Part shown: in pieces, positions 44,292 through 54,219 of the stretch
Layout of the letters: the number at the start of each line of letters is the position of its first letter
Numbering within the stretch: position 1 is the stretch's first letter
Assembly: GCF_900111125.1 (NCBI RefSeq)
Contig: NZ_FOGE01000013.1
Location: forward strand, 62,001-126,000
Length of the DNA stretch: 64,000 nt
Reading direction: 5' to 3'
DNA from: Sphingobium sp. YR768
GTDB lineage: Bacteria > Pseudomonadota > Alphaproteobacteria > Sphingomonadales > Sphingomonadaceae
Notes under the pieces: model-generated
The model's input: the letters and a program-made list of their open reading frames with translations, nothing else
What the model was told of the DNA's origin: nothing
Databases searched by the model: none
Position numbers and translations under genes: made by a program

Positions 44292-44348
44292 CGCGACCGC
44301 TTACACAAAACTGAACGTGGATAGTACAGTTATGTCAGTTCAAGAACA

Positions 44349-44366
44349 AATCTAAACATCTAGATT
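44349..44366. promoter_or_regulatory. Inverted repeat AATCTA-N6-TAGATT, LysR operator candidate
   Basis: A perfect six-base inverted repeat with six-base spacer (44349-44354 and 44361-44366), 58 bp upstream of the LysR start and 178 bp before the EthD gene. It contains T-N11-A spacing. Confidence 0.45.
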
Positions 44367-44543
44367 CATGCCATCGTCAGGAGGTGCTTCCTTAGCTGGA
44401 TTTCACCCGCTCCATGAGGGCGGCCGCTTGGATGACCTGGCTGTGAAGCCCGAGGGAAGCTCACCGGGACTAAACAAAAGATTTTCGGAGCAGCGGCAGA
44501 ACGCAGCGGCCCGCTCCGATGCTTTTAAATGAGGACTTCGATA

Positions 44544-44843
44544 ATGATCACGATGCTGGTGACCTATGCGGGCGATGAACAAACGCCGTTCGACCGAGAT
44601 CATTGGATCAATGTGCACTTCCCGCTCGTGCGAGACAGCTGGGGACCGTACGGGCTGGTCAGCGCCGGCGGGTTTTTTCCGCAAGGTGATGGCGCCGGGC
44701 TCATCGCGATTGGCGTCGTCAACTTTCTTGACGCGGCCGCCATGGAAGCGGCGCTCAATTCGCCTGAGACCGCCCGGGTCATGGCTGACGTCAACATCGT
44801 TACCGCCCTTAAACCGCAGCGCAGCCTCTTGAAGCCGCTCTAA
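44544..44843 (+). CDS. EthD-family protein
   Basis: About 99 residues: ITMLVTYAGDEQTPFDRDHW, INVHFPLVRDSWGPYGL. The FDRDHWxxxHFPL motif is the EthD signature and matches its paralogue at 35843 in length and layout. Start at 44544 uses GAGGA nine bases upstream; ATG at 44529 has no ribosome site. Followed by an SDR, alpha/beta hydrolase and VOC protein in one direction. Confidence 0.8.
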   Translation: MITMLVTYAGDEQTPFDRDHWINVHFPLVRDSWGPYGLVSAGGFFPQGDGAGLIAIGVVNFLDAAAMEAALNSPETARVMADVNIVTALKPQRSLLKPL

Positions 44844-44949
44844 GCAGCGCGTCGGTGCGTGTCGATTGCGTCAATTACTGGCCTCTCGAGGTCTGCGCCG
44901 GACGCCCCGGTCCGCGACTGCAACGTTTGAAAACAAGGGAGAAGAAGTT

Positions 44950-45774
44950 ATGAAAACGTGGCTTATCACAGGCTGCTCAAGTGGCTTTGGCCAGCGGCTC
45001 GCCCTCACTGCAGCACAACGCGGCGATCGGGTCATCGCGACGGCGCGCAATGTCAGGACGATCGAGGAAATGGCCGAGCCTTTTGACGGGCGCATGGCCA
45101 CCTTGCCTCTCGACGTGACCGATCCGGCGGCGGTCAAGGCAGCAGTCGAAAAGGCAATCGAGACCTTTGGCGGGTTTGACGTGCTCGTGAACAATGCCGG
45201 CTACGCACTGTTCGGGGCGATCGAGGAGGGCTTGCCCGAGGAATATCGGCCGATGTTCGAGGTAAACGTCTTCGGCCTGATCGAAACCACAAGAGCCGCG
45301 CTGCCCGTCCTGCGACGTTCGGGAGGCACAATCGTCAACATGTCGTCCGGTGCCGGCATCGAGGGCCGCGGCGGCGGAGGCTATTACCACGCCGCCAAGT
45401 TTGCGGTGGAAGGGATTTCCGAGGCGCTCGCCGACGAGCTCAAACCGTTCGGCATTCGCGTGCTGATCGTCGAGCCTGGGCCGTTTCGCACCGATTTTCT
45501 TGGCCGTTCGATCAGTATGGTAGCCAACGAGATGCCGGAATACGCCGCTAGCTCGCGCAAGCACTATCGCGAAACAAGCAATGGCAATCAGGCGGGCGAT
45601 CCCGATAAGGCGATCGCGGTGATCCTGCAGGCCGTCGACGCCGATGACGCCCCGCTCCATCTGCCGCTCGGACCGGCCGCGCACGCGATCGCCGAGCGAA
45701 AATTGGCGGCCTTCCGCAGCGATATCGACGCCTGGCGCGAGATCACGATCGCCACCGACTTCGACCAGCCCTGA
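44950..45774 (+). CDS. SDR-family oxidoreductase
   Basis: 274 residues. MKTWLITGCSSGFGQRLALTA (cofactor loop), VLVNNAGYALFGA, NMSSGAGIEG, YYHAAKFAVEGISEAL (YxxxK), VEPGPFRTDFLGRS. This is the same subgroup as the SDR at 34168. GGGAGAAG precedes the ATG. Second gene of the EthD operon. Confidence 0.9.
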   Translation: MKTWLITGCSSGFGQRLALTAAQRGDRVIATARNVRTIEEMAEPFDGRMATLPLDVTDPAAVKAAVEKAIETFGGFDVLVNNAGYALFGAIEEGLPEEYRPMFEVNVFGLIETTRAALPVLRRSGGTIVNMSSGAGIEGRGGGGYYHAAKFAVEGISEALADELKPFGIRVLIVEPGPFRTDFLGRSISMVANEMPEYAASSRKHYRETSNGNQAGDPDKAIAVILQAVDADDAPLHLPLGPAAHAIAERKLAAFRSDIDAWREITIATDFDQP

Positions 45775-45825
45775 ACGCTGGCAGCGAGCTCTCTTTGTAC
45801 GCCAACATCTGACTGGAAAGCGACC

Positions 45826-46674
45826 GTGATCGCAGCTTTGAAGGGATTTACCCAGCAGCTGGTGCCGGTGAATGGCATCAAGATCAACGCTGTCACCGGA
45901 GGCTCAGGCCCGCCAATCCTGTTGCTTCACGGCTGGCCAGAAACATGGTGGGAATGGCACCATGTGATGCCGTTGCTGGCCGAGCATTTCAGCGTGGTGG
46001 CCATCGATCTGCGCGGCGCGGGCTTTTCCGACTGTCCGCAGGGCGGCTATGACAAGGCGACGATGGCGCGCGACGCGCACGAAGTCATGGTTGCCTTTGC
46101 GCATGAGCGCTACGCGGTGTGCGGGCATGACATCGGCGGAATGGTCGCCTTGCCGCAGGCCGCCATCTATCGGCAGGCTGTTACTCACCTGGCTGTCCTC
46201 GACGTTCCGCTTCCCGGCTGGACTGGATGGGAGGCGACGATCGCCAAGCTCTGGCACTTCAGCTTCCATATGAACCGCGATCTGCCCGAGCGCCTGATCC
46301 ACGGCCGGGAATATGACTATGTTTCGACCTTCATGGCAGAGCGGTTCTTCGATCACAGCACCTTCAATTCGACGAACATCGAGATCTACGCCAAGGCGAT
46401 GGCGCTTCCTGGCCGCACGCGCGGCAGCCTGGAATGGTATCGCACCCTAAACGTCGACCATGCGGCTGCGCTCGAGTACAAGAGGCAACCGCTCGAGATA
46501 CCGGTGCTTGGCCTAGGTGGGGATCAGCGCTTCGGCACGCAGATGGTGCCGATGTTAAAGGAGTTCGCCACCAATGTGACGGGCGGCTCAATCGCGCGGT
46601 GCAGCCACTATGTCGCGGACGAGAGGCCGAACGAAGTCGCGGCCGCTCTGATCGATTTCCTCAAGGCCAGTTGA
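45826..46674 (+). CDS. Alpha/beta hydrolase, epoxide hydrolase/haloalkane dehalogenase-like
   Basis: 282 residues from a GTG start. HGWPETWWEW forms the oxyanion region, and the nucleophile elbow is VCGHDIGGMVA with Asp, not Ser, as in epoxide hydrolases and dehalogenases. Catalytic His is probably in CSHYVADERP, in the last 25 residues. A substrate-capping domain lies between. It is likely to open epoxides or remove a halide. 51 bp after the SDR. Confidence 0.85.
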   Translation: MIAALKGFTQQLVPVNGIKINAVTGGSGPPILLLHGWPETWWEWHHVMPLLAEHFSVVAIDLRGAGFSDCPQGGYDKATMARDAHEVMVAFAHERYAVCGHDIGGMVALPQAAIYRQAVTHLAVLDVPLPGWTGWEATIAKLWHFSFHMNRDLPERLIHGREYDYVSTFMAERFFDHSTFNSTNIEIYAKAMALPGRTRGSLEWYRTLNVDHAAALEYKRQPLEIPVLGLGGDQRFGTQMVPMLKEFATNVTGGSIARCSHYVADERPNEVAAALIDFLKAS

Positions 46675-46735
46675 AACTCTGCGCCCTCGCCGTCGTGGGC
46701 CGGGCCGACCCAATAAACTAAGAATGGAGACTGTC

Positions 46736-47266
46736 ATGACCACACCCGTCATTCGCGGCGTCAATCATATCGGCATCACGGTGCCCGACATCGAAGCAGC
46801 AAAATCGTTCTTGGTGAAAGCTTTTGGTGGCCAGGTGATCTACCAGTCCTTCGGACCGCAGGATCCGCCACGGCAGGGACCCGAATTGGAGCGGGCCGTC
46901 GGCGCTTTCCCCGGAACGGTCGTGCGCGCGCAGGCGATGGTCAAGATAGGAACCGGACCGGACATCGAGCTCTTCGAAATGCACGGCCCCGAGCAAGCCC
47001 AGCCGATTCGTGCGAGCGATTTCGGCATCACGCACTTCGCGCTCTACACCGATGATATCGACGCGGCGGTCGCGCGCTTCGAGAAAGCGGGCGGTACCCC
47101 GCTAACGGCGCCGCGCGGCATCCCCTATGCGACCGAAAAAGGTCCCGGTAACAAGGTCTGCTATTGCCGCATGCCATGGGGTACGACGATGGAATTCATC
47201 ACCACGCCAGACCGCATGGGCTATCATGACCAGACGGATCTGCGCAGGTGGCAGGACGAGGACTGA
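46736..47266 (+). CDS. VOC-family (glyoxalase/dioxygenase fold) protein
   Basis: 176 residues. VIRGVNHIGITVPDIEAAKS is a typical first VOC strand with metal-binding His; ITHFALYTDDIDAAVARFEKAGG and MPWGTTMEFIT complete the second module with a second His and a Glu. GGAGA precedes ATG 46736; ATG 46724 lies before it. Last gene of the EthD operon. Likely a metal-dependent lyase, isomerase or dioxygenase; substrate unknown. Confidence 0.85.
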   Translation: MTTPVIRGVNHIGITVPDIEAAKSFLVKAFGGQVIYQSFGPQDPPRQGPELERAVGAFPGTVVRAQAMVKIGTGPDIELFEMHGPEQAQPIRASDFGITHFALYTDDIDAAVARFEKAGGTPLTAPRGIPYATEKGPGNKVCYCRMPWGTTMEFITTPDRMGYHDQTDLRRWQDED

Positions 47267-47550
47267 GCAAGGCGCAAAAAGGGATCCGCATGAATTCAAT
47301 GGCGGTGATTTGGCGTTATTGCAGCAGTCTGCACCTCGTTTGCGCGTTCGCGATCAGTGATACGTTTCTGGCGAATGTCCGCTGTCCGCGCGAGCCGCCA
47401 TTCGGGGTGGTTCCGTTGTACGCCGGCTTTGTTCCGAAGGACGGCCTTCTCAAGACGACCCTTTGTTGCCACTTAGCCGAGGCTTTTTGATCTCCAGTTA
47501 CGGACGGTCAGCTCTCGCGGAGCAATTCCTCAAGGTACCTGACGTTACGA

Positions 47551-47742
47551 TCATGCCATATTATCGGCCTGCCGGTCCGCGATCTCGGCAGCCGAAATCA
47601 GACTATCTCCGGTTTTTCGCGCCGCGTCTGCCGTCATTGTAATCGCAACGCCATTTGGACCGTCCAAAATGACCAGGCCATCTTCTGCGCTCGCATTTCC
47701 CGGCTCACTTAAAGGCTGGGGAGTATTGGAAATTTCTATCAT
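47551..47742 (-). CDS. Small conserved-type protein coupled to the Crp/Fnr gene
   Basis: 63 residues: MIEISNTPQPLSEPGNASAE, DGLVILDGPNGVAITMTADA, ARKTGDSLISAAEIADRQA. Its start overlaps the Crp/Fnr stop by four bases (ATGA at 47739-47742), strong support for translation. GVAITMTADAARKTGDSL looks like a small beta-alpha unit found in sphingomonad hypothetical proteins. Function unknown. A start at 47760 is less likely as it would overlap more. Confidence 0.7.
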   Translation of the reverse strand: MIEISNTPQPLSEPGNASAEDGLVILDGPNGVAITMTADAARKTGDSLISAAEIADRQADNMA

Positions 47743-48491
47743 GTAATGGGCCTTGGGCATGAGGATGGAACTTCGGCGGATTGCAGATCGATATAAAGAT
47801 AGGCCGGATTGAACTGACCCACAGCAGCCAATTTTTCAGGGTCCAAAATCTCCACCAGAGACGAACGAAAAACACATAGTCTCTCCTCGCGCAGCTGGCG
47901 CAGAACGCGGTTGATATGCACATTTGTCAGTCCACAGATTTCAGCCAGATCAGACTGGATAAGACCAAGCGCGAAGCGTCGACCGTCGCTCAGGCCTGCC
48001 GACATAAGGCGGACGTTCGTCTCGCTAATGAAATGCGCGACCCGACCTACCGCATCAAGCCGGCCGAGCCGAAATAGCCACGCACGATGGATCGCGGCAT
48101 CGATCAATGTGGAAAACCATAATTTGCGTGACAATGCAGGCAGGTCTTGCGTGATCGTTTCCAACGCGGAATGCGGCACTATCGCGACGGTAGCAGCCGT
48201 CATCGTAGCCACATCATGGTCGAGTATCTTCAACGGGAATGCATGAAGATCGACAAAATCGCCCGGCACATGAACCGCAACGAGCTGCCGCAAGCCGTTG
48301 CGATCGTCGATATAGCGGGACATGAAACCTTCAAGCAGCAATATGCTTTGGCTCAACTCCTCACCTGCCACCACGACATTGGTCCGCGGCGGCAACGTCT
48401 TGATCTCACCGATGGCCGTTTCGAGCCGCGCCCGCTCCTCAATCTCAAGGTGCACGCCGCGCCTGTGTCTGAGAAACCGCTCGGTGAACAT
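47739..48491 (-). CDS. Crp/Fnr-family transcriptional regulator
   Basis: 250 residues. An N-terminal cyclic-nucleotide-binding-like beta barrel (about 20-130; GEELSQSILLLEGFMSRYID, VHVPGDFVDLHAFPLK) precedes a Crp-type helix-turn-helix (about 165-225; IQSDLAEICGLTNVHINRVLRQLREERL). No cysteine cluster of Fnr type. It resembles the sphingomonad/rhizobial Crp-like group with unknown ligand. The catalase gene is divergent 256 bp away and a possible target. Confidence 0.9.
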   Translation of the reverse strand: MFTERFLRHRRGVHLEIEERARLETAIGEIKTLPPRTNVVVAGEELSQSILLLEGFMSRYIDDRNGLRQLVAVHVPGDFVDLHAFPLKILDHDVATMTAATVAIVPHSALETITQDLPALSRKLWFSTLIDAAIHRAWLFRLGRLDAVGRVAHFISETNVRLMSAGLSDGRRFALGLIQSDLAEICGLTNVHINRVLRQLREERLCVFRSSLVEILDPEKLAAVGQFNPAYLYIDLQSAEVPSSCPRPIT

Positions 48492-48747
48492 GAAGGCCTG
48501 ATCCTGTCAAAATGAAGAAATCGCTCCAGCGGATGCCAGTGCGAAGCTATAACGGGCCGCGCGCCTGGCCGTTGCTTCGCTGATCCCCACAATCGTGATG
48601 ACACAGGTTAATTTACGATCCGACCTGGCAACTTCGCGCAGCGCTGCCTGTTCCTGACTGCATCTCTACCGTCGTCAGGGCTGCCATCGTCCGATCCATT
48701 CGGCTCCAGCCCTCATCGCGATAATCGCCAATTAGATGAGGATGATC

Positions 48748-50985
48748 ATGGCCAAAACTCCACCGCCGTCGAAATCCAGCAAAGCCAAGGTAAGCGTCAA
48801 AGCGAAAGCCACAGCTGCCGACTTGTCTTCTTCAGACATCGGTGGAGAAAGTCCTGAGAAGGCCCCTGCACTGCCCGCCGATGTGGCGATAACGCCCACC
48901 TATAGCGAGGCTCAGGGCAGCGGTGGGGAAACCCATCAGGTCGCGGGCGGCGACATCGCAACCCTCACGACCCAACATGGCATACCGGTGGCCGATGATC
49001 AGAACAGCCTCAAACAGGGCGCGCGCGGACCTGCCCTGCTTGAGGACGCGCATTTCCGCGAAAAGATGTTCCATTTCGATCATGAACGCATTCCCGAGCG
49101 CGTCGTCCACGCGCGCGGATATGGCGCGCACGGTTATTTCGAACTGACTGAGAGCCTGGCTGACGTCACGCGCGCCGATGTGTTTCAACGGGTCGGAGAG
49201 CGTACCCCCGCGTTCGTCCGCTTCTCAACGGTTGCAGGTTCAAAGGGATCGCCCGACCTTGCCCGCGATGTTCGCGGCTTTGCAGTCAAGCTCTACACTC
49301 AGGAGGGCAATTGGGATCTGGTCGGCAATAATATCCCTGTCTTCTTCATTCAGGATGCCATCAAATTCCCTGACCTCATCCATGCCGCCAAGCCCGAACC
49401 GGACCGGGACTTCCCCCAGGCGCAGACCGCCCATGACAATTTCTGGGATTTCATCAGCCTGACCCCCGAGAGCATGCACATGATCATGTGGATCATGTCC
49501 GATCGGACCATTCCGCGCTCGCTTCGGACGATCGAAGGCTTTGGCGTCCATACCTTCCGGTTCGTGGACAGTGAAGGCAAGTCCACCTTCGTCAAGTTCC
49601 ATTGGAAGCCCAAACAGGGGCTGCAATCTGTAGTCTGGAACGAGGCGGTGAAGATCAACGGCGCCGACCCCGATTTTCATCGTCGCGACCTTTGGGATGC
49701 GATCAATGCTGGCGATTTTCCTGAATGGGAATTGGGTGTCCAGCTTTTCGATGACGCTTTTGCGGATAGTTTCGACTTCGACATTCTCGATGCGACCAAG
49801 CTCATTCCGGAGGAACTGGTGCCGGTTCGTATCGTCGGACGGCTGGTGCTCGATCGTGTCGTCGACAATTTCTTCGCCGAGACAGAGCAGGTTGCATTCA
49901 TGACGCAGAATGTTCCGCCGGGCATCGATTTCTCGAACGATCCGCTCCTGCAGGGACGCAACTTCTCCTATCTCGATACGCAGATCAAACGCCTGGGCAG
50001 CACCAACTTCACCCACCTGCCCATCAATGCCCCCAAATGTCCGATGGCCCATTTCCAGCAGGACGGTCATATGGCCATGCACAACCCCAAGGGCCGCGTG
50101 AACTATGAGCCCAATAGCTGGGGGGCTACCCAAGGTGGCCCCCGCGAAGACCCGACGCGCGGCTTCACCAGCTTTGCCGAAACGGCCGATGGGCCGAAAC
50201 AGCGTGTGCGGTCGGAGAGTTTTGCTGATCATTATAGCCAGGCTCGGCAATTCTTCATCAGCCAGGCTCCGAGCGAACAGAAGCATATCGGCGATGCCCT
50301 GGTGTTCGAACTATCGAAGGTCGAGCGGCCCGACATACGCTCGCGCACCGTGTCTCATCTCATCCATGTCGATGCGGCGCTAGCTGAGACGGTCGCCGAT
50401 GGGCTTGGTATCGGTCTGCCTGAAGCCGCGGTCGCCGCACGCGCCCCTATCAATGATCTGCCACCCTCCAACTCGCTGAGCATCGTCAAAAATGGACCCG
50501 ACAGCTTCAAGGGTCGCAAGCTTGGTATATTGCTGAGCGATGGCAGCGATGCAGCCATCTTCAAAGCGCTGCTCAAGGCTATCGATGATGAAGGCGCGGT
50601 ATATGAAGTGATTGCGCCAAAGATCGCAGGCGTGACCTTGTCCGACGGCACTATAGTAGCGGCCAAACATAAGATCGATGGCGGACCTTCCGTCCTGTTC
50701 GACGCGGTCGCTATTCTGGTGTCTCCGAAAGGCGCTGCTTCTCTGGCTCTTGACGCAGCTGCCAGGGATTTTGTGACCGACGCCTTTGCCCACTGCAAAT
50801 ATATCGGCATCGGCAAGGACGCCGAGGCCATATTCGTCAAGGCCGGCATAGCGGAAGATCTGGACGAGGCCTGCCTTCCGATCGCGAAACCATCCGACGC
50901 CAAGGCGTTCATCCAGGCTTGCAGGGCCCTGCGTCACTGGCCCCGCGAAGCCGCCGTCGATCTGGATGCTCAGCCGGAAAGCTGA
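48748..50985 (+). CDS. katE: Large-subunit (clade 2) catalase, HPII/KatE type
   Basis: About 745 residues, the length of HPII-type catalases. Catalytic His is in [14 protein letters not shown], the heme-pocket Asn in [18 protein letters not shown], and the proximal Tyr in [16 protein letters not shown]-terminal flavodoxin/DJ-1-like domain (from about 590; [13 protein letters not shown] onward) is present, as in HPII. The N-terminus is a 70-residue lysine/alanine-rich extension. Start 48748 follows GAGGA; 48736 and 48742 are also open. It removes hydrogen peroxide, often in stationary phase. Confidence 0.95.
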   Translation: MAKTPPPSKSSKAKVSVKAKATAADLSSSDIGGESPEKAPALPADVAITPTYSEAQGSGGETHQVAGGDIATLTTQHGIPVADDQNSLKQGARGPALLEDAHFREKMFHFDHERIPERVVHARGYGAHGYFELTESLADVTRADVFQRVGERTPAFVRFSTVAGSKGSPDLARDVRGFAVKLYTQEGNWDLVGNNIPVFFIQDAIKFPDLIHAAKPEPDRDFPQAQTAHDNFWDFISLTPESMHMIMWIMSDRTIPRSLRTIEGFGVHTFRFVDSEGKSTFVKFHWKPKQGLQSVVWNEAVKINGADPDFHRRDLWDAINAGDFPEWELGVQLFDDAFADSFDFDILDATKLIPEELVPVRIVGRLVLDRVVDNFFAETEQVAFMTQNVPPGIDFSNDPLLQGRNFSYLDTQIKRLGSTNFTHLPINAPKCPMAHFQQDGHMAMHNPKGRVNYEPNSWGATQGGPREDPTRGFTSFAETADGPKQRVRSESFADHYSQARQFFISQAPSEQKHIGDALVFELSKVERPDIRSRTVSHLIHVDAALAETVADGLGIGLPEAAVAARAPINDLPPSNSLSIVKNGPDSFKGRKLGILLSDGSDAAIFKALLKAIDDEGAVYEVIAPKIAGVTLSDGTIVAAKHKIDGGPSVLFDAVAILVSPKGAASLALDAAARDFVTDAFAHCKYIGIGKDAEAIFVKAGIAEDLDEACLPIAKPSDAKAFIQACRALRHWPREAAVDLDAQPES

Positions 50986-51008
50986 GCTTTTCGTCCATTT
51001 CTATCGAA

Positions 51009-51027
51009 GGCCGGCTACATGCCGGCC
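51009..51027 (+). terminator. Hairpin between catalase and the glycosyltransferase operon
   Basis: GGCCGGC (51009-51015) pairs with GCCGGCC (51021-51027) around TACAT. No T-run follows, so it may only attenuate read-through into the next operon 31 bp downstream. Confidence 0.5.
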
Positions 51028-51057
51028 CTCCTTGCCAACCTGTAAGGACGACGCCAG

Positions 51058-52212
51058 ATGCGGATCGGCATTATCGCACACCTCAAATATCCGATTGCCG
51101 AGCCATTTGCGGGTGGATTAGAAATGCACACGCATCTCCTCGCCCGGTCGCTACGGGATCGGGGACATGCCGTAACCATATTCGCCTCTTCGCGATCGGA
51201 GCCTGGTCTGGGCCTGGAAGCGATCTGTTCGGAGACGGCAATCAGCACGGTGGGCACGGCAGAGGCGCCGGACGTGGCCTTCTTCAAGGAGCATCATGCC
51301 TATCTCAGTCTCATGAGTGAGCTTCGCCATCGGCGTTTCGACGTCATCCACAATAATAGCCTGCATTATATCCCGGTAACGATGGCCGACAGTCTGCCGA
51401 TGCCGATGGTGACCACGCTGCACACACCGCCTTTTTGCTGGCTCGAGAGCGGCATTCGCCTGTGCCGGGCGCGCAACAGCGCATTCGTCGCTGTTTCCAA
51501 TGCCGTTGGCACATTATGGAACCATGTTCTGCCGGCCGACTCGGTCATCATGAACGGCATCGACCTTGATCGCTTCTCTTTTCACCCTGTGCCTGACGCG
51601 GAGGCCTATCTGGTCTGGTATGGGCGGATAGTCCCGGAAAAGGGGCTGCACCTCGCGATCGCGGCCGCAAAACAAGTCGGATTGCCACTCAGGATTGCCG
51701 GACCGATCCTCGACGAAGTTTATTTTCGAGTGCAGATTGCCCCGCATCTGGGTGTCGACGCCATCCATGTCGGCCACCTTGCACATGGAGAGCTTGCAAA
51801 ACTGGTCGCCGGCGCACGCGCTTTCATGTGTACGCCTCTCTGGGAGGAGCCGTACGGACTAGTCGTGGCCGAGGCGCTTGCCTGCGGCGTGCCGGTAGCC
51901 GCTTTTGCCCGCGGTGCGATACCCGATATTCTGGATGATTCGTGCGGCGTGTTGGCTGTTCCAGATGACGTCGACTCGCTGGCGCGGTCGACCTTGGCGG
52001 CGCTGTCGCTTGATCGCCGCGCATGCCGCCGTCGCGCCGAGCAGGTCTGCGACGCTGGCCGTATGATCGATGCCTATGAAGCGCTCTATCGCAGGCTTGT
52101 CGTGGGCGGTGACGCTCGGTTGCGACTGGTGGGCAAGACGCGCGAAGATTTGCTGCCGCCTGCGCTCACTCAACAATCCAAGACTGTGATGGAAGCCCCG
52201 TTACATGGCTGA
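51058..52212 (+). CDS. Glycosyltransferase family 4
   Basis: 384 residues, GT-B fold. MRIGIIAHLKYPIAEPFAGG with GGLEMHTHLLARSLRDRGH marks the acceptor domain; VWYGRIVPEKGLHLAI and the donor-binding EX7E motif (EEPYGLVVAEALACGVPV) mark GT4. It moves a sugar from a nucleotide donor to an unknown acceptor in the cytoplasm. First of seven genes, all overlapping by four to eight bases. Confidence 0.9.
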   Translation: MRIGIIAHLKYPIAEPFAGGLEMHTHLLARSLRDRGHAVTIFASSRSEPGLGLEAICSETAISTVGTAEAPDVAFFKEHHAYLSLMSELRHRRFDVIHNNSLHYIPVTMADSLPMPMVTTLHTPPFCWLESGIRLCRARNSAFVAVSNAVGTLWNHVLPADSVIMNGIDLDRFSFHPVPDAEAYLVWYGRIVPEKGLHLAIAAAKQVGLPLRIAGPILDEVYFRVQIAPHLGVDAIHVGHLAHGELAKLVAGARAFMCTPLWEEPYGLVVAEALACGVPVAAFARGAIPDILDDSCGVLAVPDDVDSLARSTLAALSLDRRACRRRAEQVCDAGRMIDAYEALYRRLVVGGDARLRLVGKTREDLLPPALTQQSKTVMEAPLHG

Positions 52213-53176
52213 ACCGGCACACCGCCTTGCCTCACTGGATTGCGGCACGTCGCCGGTTTCTCTGTGCGTGTGTGTCCCGGCGCGCAATGAAGGTGAGCGG
52301 ATTGCTACATTGTTGGACGCCATCGCCGTGCAGTCGTGGCCCGGCATTATCTGCGTCTCGATTGCCGTAAACAATACGACGGACGACAGCCTGGAGAGGA
52401 TTGGCGAAGCACGAACGCGTCATGCCGGCCGACTAGATATCCGGGCCGTAGTGGCCGAATTCCCGGCGGCTTTGGCGCATGCAGGATCTGCGCGGCGATT
52501 AGCTATGACAGAAGGGCTTCGGTCCCTTTCCAGCCTTGAGGCAGGAATTCTTGTCAGCACGGATGCGGATGTACGCCCACCTGTCGATTGGCTGAGCAAC
52601 ATTGCGACGGCTTTCGGGCGAGGCGCTGATCTTGTTGGTGGAAGGATCGTCATCGACGAAGAAAATGAGCCTTTGCCGCCATCCGTGACGCAGTTGCAGC
52701 GGGCATGGGATGAGTATTGGTCGAAGGTGCGCGAGATCGAGGATCGTATCGATCCTGTTATATGGGACCCGGCGCCGCGACACGGCGATCATACAGGCGC
52801 ATCCCTCGCCATTCGAGCAGCCTTATATCTCGCTTGTGGCGGCGTTCCACTCCTTGCGACTGGGGAAGATCGCGCGCTGGTCCAGGCGGCCGTCGCCATG
52901 GGGGGCAGGTTGGCGCATCCTGCCGATGTCTATGTCCGTGTCTCACCCAGAACCGATGGGCGCGCCGAAGGTGGCATGGCAGCGGGAATGCGTGCCCTGT
53001 TCAAGGCAGCAGAATCGAAAAACCCACCCATGGCGCCAGCCTTCGACCATTGGATCGAGCGTGCGACATGGCGCAAATCCATGCGCCAGCGTGCCGATGG
53101 CGGTGCGAACATCGCGCACCATGAGGCGTGCCTTCCGCCCATGCCACACGATATGCAACTGGAGGCAGGACGATGA
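52205..53176 (+). CDS. Glycosyltransferase family 2
   Basis: 323 residues, GT-A fold. VSLCVCVPARNEGERIATLL is the N-terminal nucleotide-binding strand, and ILVSTDADVRPPVDWL carries the DAD metal-binding motif. Further motifs are RGADLVGGRIVID and ATGEDRALVQAA (ED acid). It overlaps the GT4 gene by eight bases. A soluble inverting transferase; no membrane segments are visible. Confidence 0.88.
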   Translation: MAEPAHRLASLDCGTSPVSLCVCVPARNEGERIATLLDAIAVQSWPGIICVSIAVNNTTDDSLERIGEARTRHAGRLDIRAVVAEFPAALAHAGSARRLAMTEGLRSLSSLEAGILVSTDADVRPPVDWLSNIATAFGRGADLVGGRIVIDEENEPLPPSVTQLQRAWDEYWSKVREIEDRIDPVIWDPAPRHGDHTGASLAIRAALYLACGGVPLLATGEDRALVQAAVAMGGRLAHPADVYVRVSPRTDGRAEGGMAAGMRALFKAAESKNPPMAPAFDHWIERATWRKSMRQRADGGANIAHHEACLPPMPHDMQLEAGR

Positions 53177-54219
53177 GCCTCCGGCCGATCGGCTATTATG
53201 TCCATCATCATGGTGCCGGGCATTTGGCCCGCGCGCGCGCCATCGCCAATGCGTCAGCTGGCCGTATCGTCCTTATTGGGACAGGGATTGGTTCACTGGG
53301 TATAGACCTTGCCGATGATCGCCTCGACACCGGTGCGTTCAATGGCGCAGATGGATCTTATTGCCGGCCCGACAGCCTGCGCTATGCTCCGCTGGATCAT
53401 GAAGGCATCCGTTCGCGGATCGCGACGATCGCACGGTGGATCGACATTCATAGGCCCGCCCTCATGGTCGTCGATGTGTCTGTTGAAATCGCCATGATGG
53501 CGCGTCTGGCGTCTGTCCCGATTGTCTATGTCCGGTTGAACGGCGATAGGACCGACCGGCCCCATCTGGATGCATTCCAGGGTGCTACGGCGTTGATGGC
53601 ACCCTTTCATCAGGATCTGGACGCGGCCTCCATCCCGACATGGGTGCGAAAAAAGACGCGCTATCTTCCCGGCATCACAACAGGCCGTCCAACCCCTACG
53701 AGAAATGCCGATCCCACGATCCTGATCGTTGTGGGTCGCGGAGGTCAGTCCGGCGATGGCGAAGCCTTCGCACAAGCCGCCCGATGCTGTCCGCAATGGC
53801 ATTGGCGGGTGATCGGACCATGCTCGATACCGCACGATCCTCCCTCGAACCTAGCCATCCTTGGCTGGGTGCAGAATTCCGATCGTGAGATTGCCCGTGC
53901 GACCTTGGTGGTTGGGGCAGCCGGCGATGGATTGGTGGGCAGCGTGCTTGCCGCCGATCGTCCCTTCGTCTGCATAGCCCAGGACAGGCCTTATGATGAG
54001 CAACGCGCGATGGCACAACGGCTGGGGGAAGTCGGCGCGGCCCTGATTGCTGACAGTTGGCCCCAGCCTGAGCGGTGGCAACAGCTGATACGCGATACGC
54101 TGGCATTGTCGCCAGCGGCCCGACAAAAGTTGCACGATCCCAATGGCGCGCGCAGGGCTGCCGAATGGCTCGACGTGGTAGCGGGCGCGCCCTGCCCTGG
54201 ACAGGAGGAGGCCGCATGA
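53173..54219 (+). CDS. Glycosyltransferase-like GT-B protein (MurG/GT28-like)
   Basis: 348 residues. MSLRPIGYYVHHHGAGHLAR resembles the N-terminal GT28/MurG loop (G-G-H near the start), and ILIVVGRGGQSGDGEAF, LAILGWVQNSDREIARATLVVGAAG the donor domain. No family is certain. It may be a transferase for an amino sugar or a nucleotide-sugar-processing protein. Start overlaps the GT2 stop by four bases. Confidence 0.7.
   Translation: MSLRPIGYYVHHHGAGHLARARAIANASAGRIVLIGTGIGSLGIDLADDRLDTGAFNGADGSYCRPDSLRYAPLDHEGIRSRIATIARWIDIHRPALMVVDVSVEIAMMARLASVPIVYVRLNGDRTDRPHLDAFQGATALMAPFHQDLDAASIPTWVRKKTRYLPGITTGRPTPTRNADPTILIVVGRGGQSGDGEAFAQAARCCPQWHWRVIGPCSIPHDPPSNLAILGWVQNSDREIARATLVVGAAGDGLVGSVLAADRPFVCIAQDRPYDEQRAMAQRLGEVGAALIADSWPQPERWQQLIRDTLALSPAARQKLHDPNGARRAAEWLDVVAGAPCPGQEEAA

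Noticed and set aside
47248..47490. Plus-strand ORF of about 80 residues after the VOC gene
   Set aside because: Composition is unlike a protein (cysteine- and tryptophan-rich mix) and it has no family or ribosome site of note.
48492..48747. General-stress (EcfG-type, GGAAC...GTT) promoter ahead of the catalase
   Set aside because: No GGAAC element with suitable spacing was found by eye in this gap.
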